Assembly: GCA_002686655.1 (NCBI GenBank)
Contig: NYYE01000025.1
Location: 8,812 to 42,601 of the forward strand
Direction: 5' to 3'
Length of the DNA stretch: 33,790 bases
Source: Crocinitomicaceae bacterium
Lineage (GTDB): Bacteria; Bacteroidota; Bacteroidia; Flavobacteriales_D; Parvicellaceae
The notes beneath the pieces are model-generated. The model did no database searches. It was given only the letters and a program-made list of their open reading frames with translations, and had not been told where the DNA came from. A program made the translations under genes and the position numbers. Shown here one piece after another: positions 20,169 to 29,511 of the stretch; within the stretch, counting starts at the first letter, position 1; the number at the start of each line of letters is the position of its first letter.

Positions 20169-21560
20169 TTATTTTTTAATTGATTCACTACTAGGTAAAC
20201 CATATTTATCTACCAAATATACTATAGAAGTAATTGCAGAGGCACCTAATTCTAATTCTCTTTTATGTACATTTTCAAAAACATCTTCTTTAGAATGATG
20301 ATAGTCAAAATATCTTTGAGAATCAGGAACCAAACCAACAAGACATAATTTACCGTCTTTCAATGGACCAATATCAACTCCACTATATCCTTTTGAAAAA
20401 ATATGCAACTGATATGGTTCAAATAAATTCTTAAAAGTTTGTAAATATTCTAATTGCAACTTGTTCCCATCTATACTAAATCCTCTAGGACTGAAACCTC
20501 CCCTATCAGATTCTAGAGCAAACAAATGTTTTTCACTATTATTTCTTACCATATTTGCATAATGCTCTCCTCCTCTATTTCCATTTTCTTCATTCATATA
20601 CATAACACATCTTAAGGTTCTTTTAGGTTTAATATTCATTTTTTTAAAAGTTTCTAATACTTGAAGACTTTGAACAACTCCTGCTCCATCGTCATGAGCT
20701 CCCTCGCCTATATCCCAAGAATCAAGATGACCACCTACTAAAATAATTTCTTCTGGAAACTTAGAACCTTTTATTTCACCAATAACATTGTAAGATACAG
20801 TATCAGGAAGTTGTTTACATGAAAGTTCTAATGAAAGGCTTTTAACGTTATTTATCTTTAAAGCTTCACTTAAATCATGAGCATCTTTTGTACTTATAGC
20901 AACAGCAGGGATTTTTTTAGTTGAATCCGTATACGACATAGAGCCTGTATGAGGGTTTTTATCAAATTTTAAAGTCATAGATCTTACTATTACAGCAATT
21001 GCACCATACTCAACAGCTCTAGAAGCTCCATTATGACGTTGATCAACACAATTTCCGTAAGCCATTCCTGTAGAAATATAAGTTGGATTCATAGGTCTAT
21101 TAAAAAATACTATTTTCCCTTTGATTAATTTCTCTCCATATTCTTCTAATTGATTCCAATTATTAATTTCTATTAAATCACCCTTTAATACACCATTAGT
21201 CCCTATAGAACCCCCTAAAGCAGTGCAATTAACATTTACAATGCTGTCTTTTTTATTTTTCCATGATACTAATTCAGTTTTTCCTCTAACCCAATGTGGA
21301 ACCATGATTCTTTGAAAATAAATGGTATCTAATTTGGTTTTTTCCATTAAAAGAGCAGCCCATTCCACAGCTTTTTGAGCTGAGTGACTTCCACTTAATC
21401 TATTTCCAACATCTTTACATAAAGATCTTAAGTTTTCATAACAATTTCCCTGCGTTAAATTATAGGTGTAGATTGCTCTAAGTTGGGTAGAATCATTAAT
21501 TTGTGCAATTAACTGAGTAGATAATAAGATTAAATTAATTTTTAAAAGATATTTAATCAT
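20169..21560 (-). CDS. Secreted M28 family metallopeptidase with PA-like domain
   Basis: VGGHLDSWDIGEGAHDDGAGVVQSLQVL, MNEENGNRGGEHYA, YHHSKEDVFENV; signal peptide. Confidence 0.92.
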   Translation of the reverse strand: MIKYLLKINLILLSTQLIAQINDSTQLRAIYTYNLTQGNCYENLRSLCKDVGNRLSGSHSAQKAVEWAALLMEKTKLDTIYFQRIMVPHWVRGKTELVSWKNKKDSIVNVNCTALGGSIGTNGVLKGDLIEINNWNQLEEYGEKLIKGKIVFFNRPMNPTYISTGMAYGNCVDQRHNGASRAVEYGAIAVIVRSMTLKFDKNPHTGSMSYTDSTKKIPAVAISTKDAHDLSEALKINNVKSLSLELSCKQLPDTVSYNVIGEIKGSKFPEEIILVGGHLDSWDIGEGAHDDGAGVVQSLQVLETFKKMNIKPKRTLRCVMYMNEENGNRGGEHYANMVRNNSEKHLFALESDRGGFSPRGFSIDGNKLQLEYLQTFKNLFEPYQLHIFSKGYSGVDIGPLKDGKLCLVGLVPDSQRYFDYHHSKEDVFENVHKRELELGASAITSIVYLVDKYGLPSSESIKK

Positions 21561-21606
21561 TTTTTTAGAATTAAAATTTATCTTTATTTAGACTAATTTA
21601 CTCAAA

Positions 21607-22161
21607 ATGGCTAGAACTCCTACAACTCAAATACCTCTTGGCTTTATAGCTCCAAATTTCTCATTAGTTGATGTAACTACGGGTTCAAAAGTATCTCTAA
21701 TAGATGTTTCAAGAAAAAATGGTTTAGTTGTTATGTTTATATGCAATCATTGTCCATTTGTTGTACACGTAATTGATCAAATAGTGGCAGTTGCGAATGA
21801 CTATTTAAAAAAGGATTTTGGATTTGTTGCCATAAGTAGTAACGATATTATTAACTACCCTGATGATAGTCCTGAAAAAATGAAAGAACTAGCTAAAACG
21901 AATAACTTTCCTTTTCCATACTTATATGATCCTACTCAAGAAGTTGCCAAAAATTATGATGCTGCATGCACACCAGATTTCAGTGTTTTTGATTCCCAAT
22001 TAAAATGTATTTACAGAGGACAACTAGATGATTCTAGACCAGGTAATAATGAACCTGTAAATGGTAAAGACTTAAGATTGGTATTAGACTTAACATTAAA
22101 AAATAAAAAATTAGATTTCATTCAAAAACCATCTATTGGCTGTAATATTAAGTGGAAATAA
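21607..22161 (+). CDS. Thioredoxin-fold (AhpC/TSA-like) family protein
   Basis: APNFSLVDV..VVMFICNHCPFVVHV, PFPYLYDPTQEVAKNYDAACTPDFSVFD, PSIGCNIKWK. Confidence 0.88.
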   Translation: MARTPTTQIPLGFIAPNFSLVDVTTGSKVSLIDVSRKNGLVVMFICNHCPFVVHVIDQIVAVANDYLKKDFGFVAISSNDIINYPDDSPEKMKELAKTNNFPFPYLYDPTQEVAKNYDAACTPDFSVFDSQLKCIYRGQLDDSRPGNNEPVNGKDLRLVLDLTLKNKKLDFIQKPSIGCNIKWK

Positions 22162-22726
22162 AGATCAATTAAGAAAAAGAGCATTAATAGAGAGATCTCA
22201 ACTTAAAAATGAAATTATTGAGGAACTTTCTAAAAAAATATCTGAAAATTTATTTAGAAATTTCAACTTAGAAAAATTAAATGTTCATCTATTTTACCCT
22301 ATTTCTGATAAAAAAGAGGTGAATACTTGGCATATTCATAATAAATTAAGCCATTCGGTTAAAATATTTACATCTGCTTATAATAATGATTCTGAAGAAT
22401 GGGAATGTGTTAGTTTTAATCCTAATACTGAATTTAGAAAAGGAAAATTTAACGTTCCCTACCCAATAAAACATCAAAAAGAATTATTTGAAGATATCAA
22501 TGTTATCCTCATTCCATTACTTGTTTTTGATAGCAATGGTCATAGGATAGGTTATGGAAAAGGAATTTATGATTCAATACTTAATTCTACAAAGAAAACC
22601 TGCATTAAAGTGGGATTATCTATAATGGAATGTTCTAATGTTTTAATAGATTTTCAAGATCATGATATTGCTTTAGATTACTGCCAAACCCCTTCAGTTC
22701 TACATAATTTTAAATTAAATCCTTAA
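22136..22726 (+). CDS. 5-formyltetrahydrofolate cyclo-ligase
   Basis: KRALIERSQL, VILIPLLVFDSNGHRIGYGKGIYDSIL, HDIALDYCQTPSVL; TTG start inside the end of the previous gene. Confidence 0.88.
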   Translation: MAVILSGNKDQLRKRALIERSQLKNEIIEELSKKISENLFRNFNLEKLNVHLFYPISDKKEVNTWHIHNKLSHSVKIFTSAYNNDSEEWECVSFNPNTEFRKGKFNVPYPIKHQKELFEDINVILIPLLVFDSNGHRIGYGKGIYDSILNSTKKTCIKVGLSIMECSNVLIDFQDHDIALDYCQTPSVLHNFKLNP

Positions 22727-22759
22727 TTTTATAAAATAACATTAGTTAAGATTTAATAA

Positions 22760-23320
22760 ATGTTTAGATTTTTATTGACTTTATTTATAATTGTAAACTG
22801 TTTATTCTCAGGGCTTAAAGCTTCACTAAATAAACCTTTAGTTAAAACATTGAAGCACCTTGCAATATCTATTAATCCTAATTGCAACTCCCATTATGTT
22901 AATTACGCTGTGATTACAGAATCTAATGGAAAAATTATTAAAACAAGATTCATAACTGGTAGAGAATTTATCCTAATAGGAATGGGGAAACAACCATCTG
23001 AAGCTAACTCTAATAATGAAAATCTATTCAAAAGGTTTAAAATTAAAGATTGTTTATACAAATACGACTCTATTCAATGTTTAAAAAAATCAGATTTAAA
23101 ATTATTTGATTTATGGGCATTAAGATATAATAGAAATCCTTTTTGCCCACCTGATTGTACTCCTGCTGAAAATATGCTTGTGCAAGGTTTTGGTCAGCAC
23201 AAATTCAGACCTAGCTGGCCACAAATTCAAATTCTTCAAAATTACGGTATCACCTATATAAATGACTTTTTTTTATGGAGAAAATCTTTTCCATCTTCTT
23301 TCAGATTTTCAAAAACCTGA
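22760..23320 (+). CDS. Conserved-looking secreted hypothetical protein with CPPDC motif
   Basis: Signal peptide MFRFLLTLFIIVNCLFSGLKA; mature Cys residues include NPNC, KDC, QC and FCPPDC; no domain recognised. Confidence 0.6.
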   Translation: MFRFLLTLFIIVNCLFSGLKASLNKPLVKTLKHLAISINPNCNSHYVNYAVITESNGKIIKTRFITGREFILIGMGKQPSEANSNNENLFKRFKIKDCLYKYDSIQCLKKSDLKLFDLWALRYNRNPFCPPDCTPAENMLVQGFGQHKFRPSWPQIQILQNYGITYINDFFLWRKSFPSSFRFSKT

Positions 23321-23374
23321 CTGGAGAAATAAGTATCTTAACGCCAAGGAATAACATCTTAATTAAAAAAAATA

Positions 23375-23863
23375 GTGAACCCTCACCATTCATCTAAACT
23401 TAGAAAATTTGCAGTTAGACCTTTTTTCTTTAAAACCTATCTTCTTTTAAAATTACCTATGGGCTTTTTAAGCGGCATGAAAATTAGAAAATTAAATGAA
23501 GAGAAATGTAAAGTCACTGTTCCCTATAAATGGATAAATAAAAACCCTTTTAAATCAACTTTTTGGGCTGTTTTAGGGATGGGTGCAGAGATGAATACTG
23601 CAGCATTAATTCTACAGTACACCTATAAACACCAACCTTCTATATCTACATTACCCTTAAAGTGTGAGAGTGAGTTTTTCAAAAAAGCAACGGGAATTAC
23701 CCACTTCACCTGTAATGACGGCCATTTAATTAAAGAAAAAATAAATATTGCTATAAATTCTAAGGAACCAGTTATTATTGAAGCTTATTCGATAGGTCTT
23801 AATAATAATTCAGAAACGATTTGTAAATTTAAATTTACTTGGTCTGTGAAAGTTAAAAGTTGA
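23375..23863 (+). CDS. DUF4442 hotdog-fold (thioesterase-like) protein
   Basis: PYKWINKNPFKSTFWAVLGMGAEMNTA; GTG start. Confidence 0.75.
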   Translation: MNPHHSSKLRKFAVRPFFFKTYLLLKLPMGFLSGMKIRKLNEEKCKVTVPYKWINKNPFKSTFWAVLGMGAEMNTAALILQYTYKHQPSISTLPLKCESEFFKKATGITHFTCNDGHLIKEKINIAINSKEPVIIEAYSIGLNNNSETICKFKFTWSVKVKS

Positions 23864-23873
23864 ACCCATTATT

Positions 23874-24839
23874 TTGTATAAAAAATCTATTCTTTTTTAC
23901 ATAATTTTAATCACACCCATTACCTATTTTTCTGGATGGGGGTTTTTTGGTCATAAAAAAATTAATAGAGTTGCAGTATTTACTATTCCAGAATCTTCTT
24001 TATTTAAATTTTACAAAGAAAATATAGATTTCATAACTGAACACGCTGTTGATCCTGACAAAAGAAGATATGCAGTGAAAGGGGAAGCTGAAAAGCATTA
24101 CATTGACATAGATCATTATATAAAAAATGATGAAAACCCATTTGACATCATGCCAAGAAGATGGAAAGATGCGGTAGATAAATTTTCTGAAGACACCATA
24201 AAAGCTTACGGGATTTCTCCCTGGAATATTCAATCTATGCTCTATAAACTTACTAATGCATTCAAGGAAAAAGATTTGATAAGAATATTAAAATATTCAG
24301 CTGAAATAGGTCACTATATTTCTGATGCTCATGTACCATTACATGCAACTGAAAACTATAATGGTCAATTTACTAATCAAAAGGGAATTCATGGCTTTTG
24401 GGAATCCCGGGTTCCAGAACTATTTTTCGACGATTATGATCTTATAACAGGTAAAGCAATATATATAGAAAAACCCCTTAACTCAACTTGGGAATTTATA
24501 GAAGAAAGTTATTTTGCTGTAGATTCAGTATTAAGTTTTGAGAAGAAACTTTCAAATGATTGGGCTGATGATAGAAAATTTTCATTTGAAAAAAGAGGTC
24601 AAGTAACTATGAAAGTATATAGTAGAGAGTTTAGCAAAGAATATTCTAAAAGATTAAATAACATGCAAGAAAGAAGAATGAAGGCTTCAATTAAAGCAGT
24701 TGGCTCTTACTGGTATACTGCTTGGATAAACGCTGGTCAACCAGATTTGAATAACTTAAAAGTTTCTCAGGAAACAAAAAATAATTTCAAAATTTCTTAT
24801 GATAAAAAATTGAAAACTAAAAGAGAACACAACTTCTAG
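23874..24839 (+). CDS. Zinc-dependent phospholipase C / S1-P1 nuclease-like secreted protein
   Basis: N-terminal GWGFFGHKKINRVAV, HYIDIDHY, EIGHYISDAHVPLHATENYNGQ, GIHGFWESRVPE zinc-ligand motifs; TTG start. Confidence 0.78.
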   Translation: MYKKSILFYIILITPITYFSGWGFFGHKKINRVAVFTIPESSLFKFYKENIDFITEHAVDPDKRRYAVKGEAEKHYIDIDHYIKNDENPFDIMPRRWKDAVDKFSEDTIKAYGISPWNIQSMLYKLTNAFKEKDLIRILKYSAEIGHYISDAHVPLHATENYNGQFTNQKGIHGFWESRVPELFFDDYDLITGKAIYIEKPLNSTWEFIEESYFAVDSVLSFEKKLSNDWADDRKFSFEKRGQVTMKVYSREFSKEYSKRLNNMQERRMKASIKAVGSYWYTAWINAGQPDLNNLKVSQETKNNFKISYDKKLKTKREHNF

Positions 24840-25474
24840 TTTTTTTTCTTTTTTCTTTTTTTCTTCTTTTTAGCCTTTTTAAGAGCTTTTCTAGCTTCAT
24901 CAGTTATTGGAACCCTTTTATAGAAAACCATCTTGCCAGAGTCTATTAAACCTATAGCTCTTTCAATTAATAAGTCCTCATCTTCTGGAAGGTAAGTTCT
25001 TTTTAAATTTTGACCACTAATTAAGCACAATGTTTGAAACCAAAAAGCAGTACCCCCTCCACGATATTTTTGAATAATATCATAGGCTGTTAAACCTGTA
25101 TTTCTATAAATCATTTTCATTAAGTACACCCCTCTATTTATAGACATTTCCTTTATCTCATTTCCAAATTCTTTTTTCAAAGACTTGTTACATTTTGACA
25201 GATACCTTTTTTTTCCAAATTTACTTTCAATTTTTGATAATGAGTCTTCATAAGATGTCAGCATAGCAGAAGCAATTCTAGCATAATCATAAACACTTTT
25301 CACATAAAACTTTGTCCTGTTCCATTTTTTAACAAAATCTGCATTAGAAACAGTTATCTCTAAATCAGGAAGATATTGCTCAAACAATATAGAATCTTTT
25401 TCTTCTATGTCTAAATTTTGGCAAAAGACATTTACACTCAAAATAAAACTTAAAAAAAGAAAAGTTAATTTCAT
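24836..25474 (-). CDS. DUF4294-like protein with poly-lysine C-terminus
   Basis: Signal peptide; YDYARIASAMLTSYEDSLSKIESKFGKKRYLSKCNKSLKKEFG, TGLTAYDIIQKYRGGGTAFWFQTLC; ends ALKKAKKKKKRKKKKN. Confidence 0.8.
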   Translation of the reverse strand: MKLTFLFLSFILSVNVFCQNLDIEEKDSILFEQYLPDLEITVSNADFVKKWNRTKFYVKSVYDYARIASAMLTSYEDSLSKIESKFGKKRYLSKCNKSLKKEFGNEIKEMSINRGVYLMKMIYRNTGLTAYDIIQKYRGGGTAFWFQTLCLISGQNLKRTYLPEDEDLLIERAIGLIDSGKMVFYKRVPITDEARKALKKAKKKKKRKKKKN

Positions 25475-25551
25475 TCATACAATTTATAATTGTTTTTTGG
25501 ACAATCTCAAGCTTAAAAAAAACTTTTAATAAATTTTAACTTTTTAAAGTT

Positions 25552-25559
25552 TAAATTTG
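25552..25559 (+). promoter_or_regulatory. Putative -7 element TAAATTTG, 5 nt before the GWxTD-protein ATG
   Basis: Exact TAnnTTTG match. Confidence 0.5.
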
Positions 25560-25564
25560 TAGTA

Positions 25565-27001
25565 ATGAAAAAGTTATTGGCTTCATTTTTTACCTTAATC
25601 ACCTTATCAGCCTTGAGTCAAATTGAAGCCCTGTTTGATATCAAAAAATTTCATTCTTTAGAAAACAACTACATTGAAACCTATTTATTTGTCTATGGTA
25701 ATACTTTATTTGAAAGCATAGATTCGAACCTTAAAGATAAAGGTATCGAAGTGCTTCAGTACATTGAAGATGAAAACAACAAAATTATAGCTCACAAAAA
25801 ATATATTATTAAAGAAGAAGCTGACTATGTTGAAAAAGATGGAATAGTTGACCTTCAAAGATTTCCTGTTAATTCTGGAAAATACATGTTATTTATAGAA
25901 ATTACTGATATTAACAAACCATCAAATATTGAAAAACACCAACAAGAATTTATTATTAATTATTCAAAATTTCCCTGTTTTTCTGACATTGAGCTACTAG
26001 ATAGTTACTGGAAAGCAAATGAAGAAAATGAATTAACAAAATCTGGCTTCCATATGGTACCGCTTGTTACCAATTACTTTGGACCAGAATTTGATAAACT
26101 TGCTTATTACTTTGAAATATACAATTCTGACCCCATTGACACTTCTGAAATGTTTCTCCTTAAACAATCCATTAAAATTAAATCCACTAATAAAATTGCA
26201 GGACAATACAATAAAATTAAAAAAGTACCATCTAACCCTGTATTTCCAATTCTAAATACCTTTGACTTAAACAATCTACCAACTGGAAATTATGAACTTT
26301 CTATTGAATTAATTAACAAAGAAAATAAACTATTACACAAAACCACATATGACTTTCAAAGAACTAATTTAAATAATAGCATGCGTTTAGATAGGCTTAA
26401 TGCCGTTCAAATAAATCAAACTTTTGTATCTAAAATTCCGAGTGATTCTATTAATGAGTTTATAAACTGTTTATCTCCTATAGCTTCTAGAATGGAGAAA
26501 AATATTATTGACAAAAAGTCCAATGATATTGATGACACTCTCAAAAGACAGTTTTTGTATAGTTTTTGGTATAACAGACAACCAGAAAATCCTTCTCTAG
26601 CTTGGGAAAAATACAAATTAGAAGTATCTAAAACTGATCAATTATTTTCCACAAAAGTAAGAAGGGGTTATGAAACAGATATGGGAAGAACCTATTTAAA
26701 GTATGGAGCACCCAATACCATAACAGATAGACCTAATGAACCAAGTGCCTATCCTTATCAAATTTGGCATTATTATAAGATTGGAAAATTCAATAATAAA
26801 AGATTTATTTTTTATATGCCAGATTTAGGGTCCAATGAATATTCCACACTACACTCTACCCTACAAGGAGAATATTTTAATAGAAATTGGAAAACCGATT
26901 TACATAGAAGAAATACACCTGGAAGAAGTGTTGACAACACTCAAAATCCAAATGATGGTCAATGGGGAAGCAACAGTAATACTTTTTTCATTAATCCATA
27001 A
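25565..27001 (+). CDS. GWxTD-domain-type protein
   Basis: N-terminal signal peptide; FLYSFWYNRQPENPSLAWEKYKLEV, VRRGYETDMGRTYLKYGAPNTITDRPNEPSAYPYQIWHYY. Confidence 0.85.
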   Translation: MKKLLASFFTLITLSALSQIEALFDIKKFHSLENNYIETYLFVYGNTLFESIDSNLKDKGIEVLQYIEDENNKIIAHKKYIIKEEADYVEKDGIVDLQRFPVNSGKYMLFIEITDINKPSNIEKHQQEFIINYSKFPCFSDIELLDSYWKANEENELTKSGFHMVPLVTNYFGPEFDKLAYYFEIYNSDPIDTSEMFLLKQSIKIKSTNKIAGQYNKIKKVPSNPVFPILNTFDLNNLPTGNYELSIELINKENKLLHKTTYDFQRTNLNNSMRLDRLNAVQINQTFVSKIPSDSINEFINCLSPIASRMEKNIIDKKSNDIDDTLKRQFLYSFWYNRQPENPSLAWEKYKLEVSKTDQLFSTKVRRGYETDMGRTYLKYGAPNTITDRPNEPSAYPYQIWHYYKIGKFNNKRFIFYMPDLGSNEYSTLHSTLQGEYFNRNWKTDLHRRNTPGRSVDNTQNPNDGQWGSNSNTFFINP

Positions 27002-27004
27002 CCA

Positions 27005-28027
27005 ATAGAAACTTCAGTTGTCATATTAAATTATAATGGTCAAAAATGGCTTAAAAAGTTTATTCCAACTTTTATAAAACACTCTGTTAAAGACGCTAAA
27101 ATCTATGTAATTGACAATGGATCTAATGATAACTCCATAGCGTTTTTAAAACAGAATTATAAAGAAATAATTATTATTAGTCTTGATAGAAACTTAGGTT
27201 TTGCAGGTGGTTACAATGAAGGTTTAAAACAAATAAATTCCAAATATTATATCATTGTAAATTCAGATATAGAGGTTACCAAAAACTGGATCCCCCCTCT
27301 AATAGAAGTTTTAAAAAATAACCCTGATATTGTTGCTGTTCAACCTAAAATTCTCTCTTTCCAGAACAAAAATAAATTCGAATATGCTGGTGCAGCAGGA
27401 GGATTTATTGATTTCTTAGGTTATCCATTTTGCAAAGGAAGGGTTTTTGACTTCACAGAATCTGATGAAGGACAATACAATCAATATTCAGAGATTTTCT
27501 GGGCTTCTGGAGCTTGCATGGCTATCAAAGCAAAGGAATTTATTGATGTTGGGGGGTTTGATGAAAGTTTTTTTGCTCATATGGAAGAAATTGACTTATG
27601 CTGGCGATTGAAAAATTTAGGAAAAAATATATTTTACACAAGTGATTCTAAAGTATTTCATGTTGGTGGTGGAACTTTAAATTATAATTCCTCAAAGAAA
27701 ACATACTTAAATTATAGAAATAATTTATGGATGATACATAAAAATTACAAAGGGAAGGTCCCTTTATTTATCTTTATTTTAATAAGAATAAAACTTGATC
27801 TAATTTCAGGAATAAAACTTTTAATTTTTGGGAATTTTAAAAACTTCATAGCTATTTTAAAAGCTCACATAAATTACATTAAATCCATTAATCAAATTCA
27901 AAACAAAAGAAACAAAATTGATACTCTAAAGTTTAGTTCACATACTGGATATTGTAAAAAGTCTATTATTTGGAATTACTTTTTTCTCAATAAAAAAAAG
28001 TATTCTGACATATCAATCAACCAATAA
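27005..28027 (+). CDS. Glycosyltransferase family 2 (rhamnosyltransferase-like); start codon non-canonical (ATA at 27005 as the best guess)
   Basis: Manual translation 27002 onward: PIETSVVILNYNGQKWLKKFIPTFIKHSVKDAKIYVIDNGSNDNSIAFLKQNYKEIIIISLDRNLGFAGGYNEGLKQINSKYYIIVNSDIEVTKNWIPPLIEVL..., continuous with the listed ORF 27518..28027 (FDESFFAHMEEIDLCWRLKNLGKNIFY). Confidence 0.85.
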   Translation: METSVVILNYNGQKWLKKFIPTFIKHSVKDAKIYVIDNGSNDNSIAFLKQNYKEIIIISLDRNLGFAGGYNEGLKQINSKYYIIVNSDIEVTKNWIPPLIEVLKNNPDIVAVQPKILSFQNKNKFEYAGAAGGFIDFLGYPFCKGRVFDFTESDEGQYNQYSEIFWASGACMAIKAKEFIDVGGFDESFFAHMEEIDLCWRLKNLGKNIFYTSDSKVFHVGGGTLNYNSSKKTYLNYRNNLWMIHKNYKGKVPLFIFILIRIKLDLISGIKLLIFGNFKNFIAILKAHINYIKSINQIQNKRNKIDTLKFSSHTGYCKKSIIWNYFFLNKKKYSDISINQ

Positions 28028-28029
28028 TT

Positions 28030-29508
28030 TTAAGAAATAAACTTTTCTGATGTCACCATGAAATCATGTAGAACAACATCTTCAGAAAGATATGGAACAA
28101 ATTTTCTAAATTCAGTATGAATATTTTCTAGTTCAAGAGATGATTTTCTAGGTCTTCTAAAGTCCATTGCTTGAGAGGCTGTCATTAGCTCTATTCCAAG
28201 GATACTATGGATGTTTTGAACTACCTCTACCAATTTTACTCCTGCTATAGAGCCCATACTTACATGATCTTCTTGCCCATTGGAAGATTCAATACTGTCA
28301 ACCGAAGCTGGATGACACAGAATTTTATTTTTACTTACTAAACTAGCTGCAGTATATTGAGCAATCATAAAACCAGAATTTAAACCTGGATTTTCTGTTA
28401 AAAATGGTGGTAATCCTCTAGTTCCAGAAATTAACTTATAGATTCTTCTTTCTGAAATACTTCCTATTTCAGCAGCTGCTATAGCCATAAAATCCATTGC
28501 CAATGCGATAGGCTGACCATGAAAATTACCTGCAGAAATAATCTCATCTTCTTTATCAAATACAATTGGATTATCAGTAACTGAATTAGTTTCTATAGTT
28601 ATTTTGTTTTCAAACTCTTTTAAAACATCTAAACTTGCTCCATGTACTTGTGGAATACATCTAAAAGAATAGGGATCTTGAACATCCTTTTCATTCACTT
28701 TAACTAAATCACTAGTAGAAAGATAATTAAGAATTTTTTTAGCACATTCAATTTGTCCTTTATGAGGTCTTACACTATGAGGTTTTGGATCAAAAGGACT
28801 TAATCTACAATTATAGGCATCTAGTGAGAGTGCGGCTATTTTATGGGTCCAATTAAATAAAGATTCTAATTTTAAAAATGCATATGTTGCATGAGCAGAC
28901 ATAAACTGAGTTCCATTTAAAAGAGCTAAACCTTCTTTTGAATCTAATTCCAATACATCTTCCGAAAAAGAATTAAATATTTCTTTAGCACTTACTTTTT
29001 TATTTTTAAAATTAACCATTCCTTCCCCTATTAAAGGAAGACACAAATGTGCTAGAGGAGCTAAATCTCCTGAAGCTCCTAAAGAACCAGATTCATATAC
29101 AACAGGTAGAATATCATTATTAAAAAGGAAAATCAATTTTTCTACGGTATTTAATTTCACTCCTGAAAACCCCATAGAAAGAGCATTTACTTTTAGTAGT
29201 AACATTAATTTTACTATCGACAAATCAATTTCTTTTCCTGCTCCGCAAGCATGAGACTTAACTAAGTTAACTTGTAATTTTTTAAGATTGCTATTAGATA
29301 TTAATTCGTTGCATAAAGAACCAAAACCAGTATTTATACCATAGTAAATTTGATTATTATCACTTAATTTATTGTTAAGGAAATCTCTGTTCTTATTTAT
29401 TCTTAATATGGAATCTTCTGAAAGCTTTATATTTAATTTTTCAGAAATTATTTTTTTTATATCTGAAAGTGAAAGTCCCCTGGGTGATATGACAAATGAT
29501 GCTTTCAA
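28030..29508 (-). CDS. hutH: Histidine ammonia-lyase family protein
   Basis: GINTGFGSL, ESGSLGASGDLAPLAHLCLPLIGEG (MIO ASG triad), GNFHGQPIALAMDF, SSNGQEDHVSMG. Confidence 0.93.
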   Translation of the reverse strand: MKASFVISPRGLSLSDIKKIISEKLNIKLSEDSILRINKNRDFLNNKLSDNNQIYYGINTGFGSLCNELISNSNLKKLQVNLVKSHACGAGKEIDLSIVKLMLLLKVNALSMGFSGVKLNTVEKLIFLFNNDILPVVYESGSLGASGDLAPLAHLCLPLIGEGMVNFKNKKVSAKEIFNSFSEDVLELDSKEGLALLNGTQFMSAHATYAFLKLESLFNWTHKIAALSLDAYNCRLSPFDPKPHSVRPHKGQIECAKKILNYLSTSDLVKVNEKDVQDPYSFRCIPQVHGASLDVLKEFENKITIETNSVTDNPIVFDKEDEIISAGNFHGQPIALAMDFMAIAAAEIGSISERRIYKLISGTRGLPPFLTENPGLNSGFMIAQYTAASLVSKNKILCHPASVDSIESSNGQEDHVSMGSIAGVKLVEVVQNIHSILGIELMTASQAMDFRRPRKSSLELENIHTEFRKFVPYLSEDVVLHDFMVTSEKFIS

Positions 29509-29511
29509 ATT

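Noticed and set aside
19983-20183. 66 aa plus ORF
   Set aside because: Antisense to the bshB1-like gene.
20162-20203. 35-nt overlap between the bshB1-like and M28 genes in the ORF track
   Set aside because: Start-site artefact: homology begins at the internal ATG at 20164 (MVDIIAFGAHPDD), leaving a 4-nt gap.
24000-24233. 77 aa minus ORF
   Set aside because: Antisense to the phospholipase/nuclease-like gene, no support.
26064-26616. ORFs 26064-26255 (+) and 26416-26616 (-)
   Set aside because: Shadows within the GWxTD gene.
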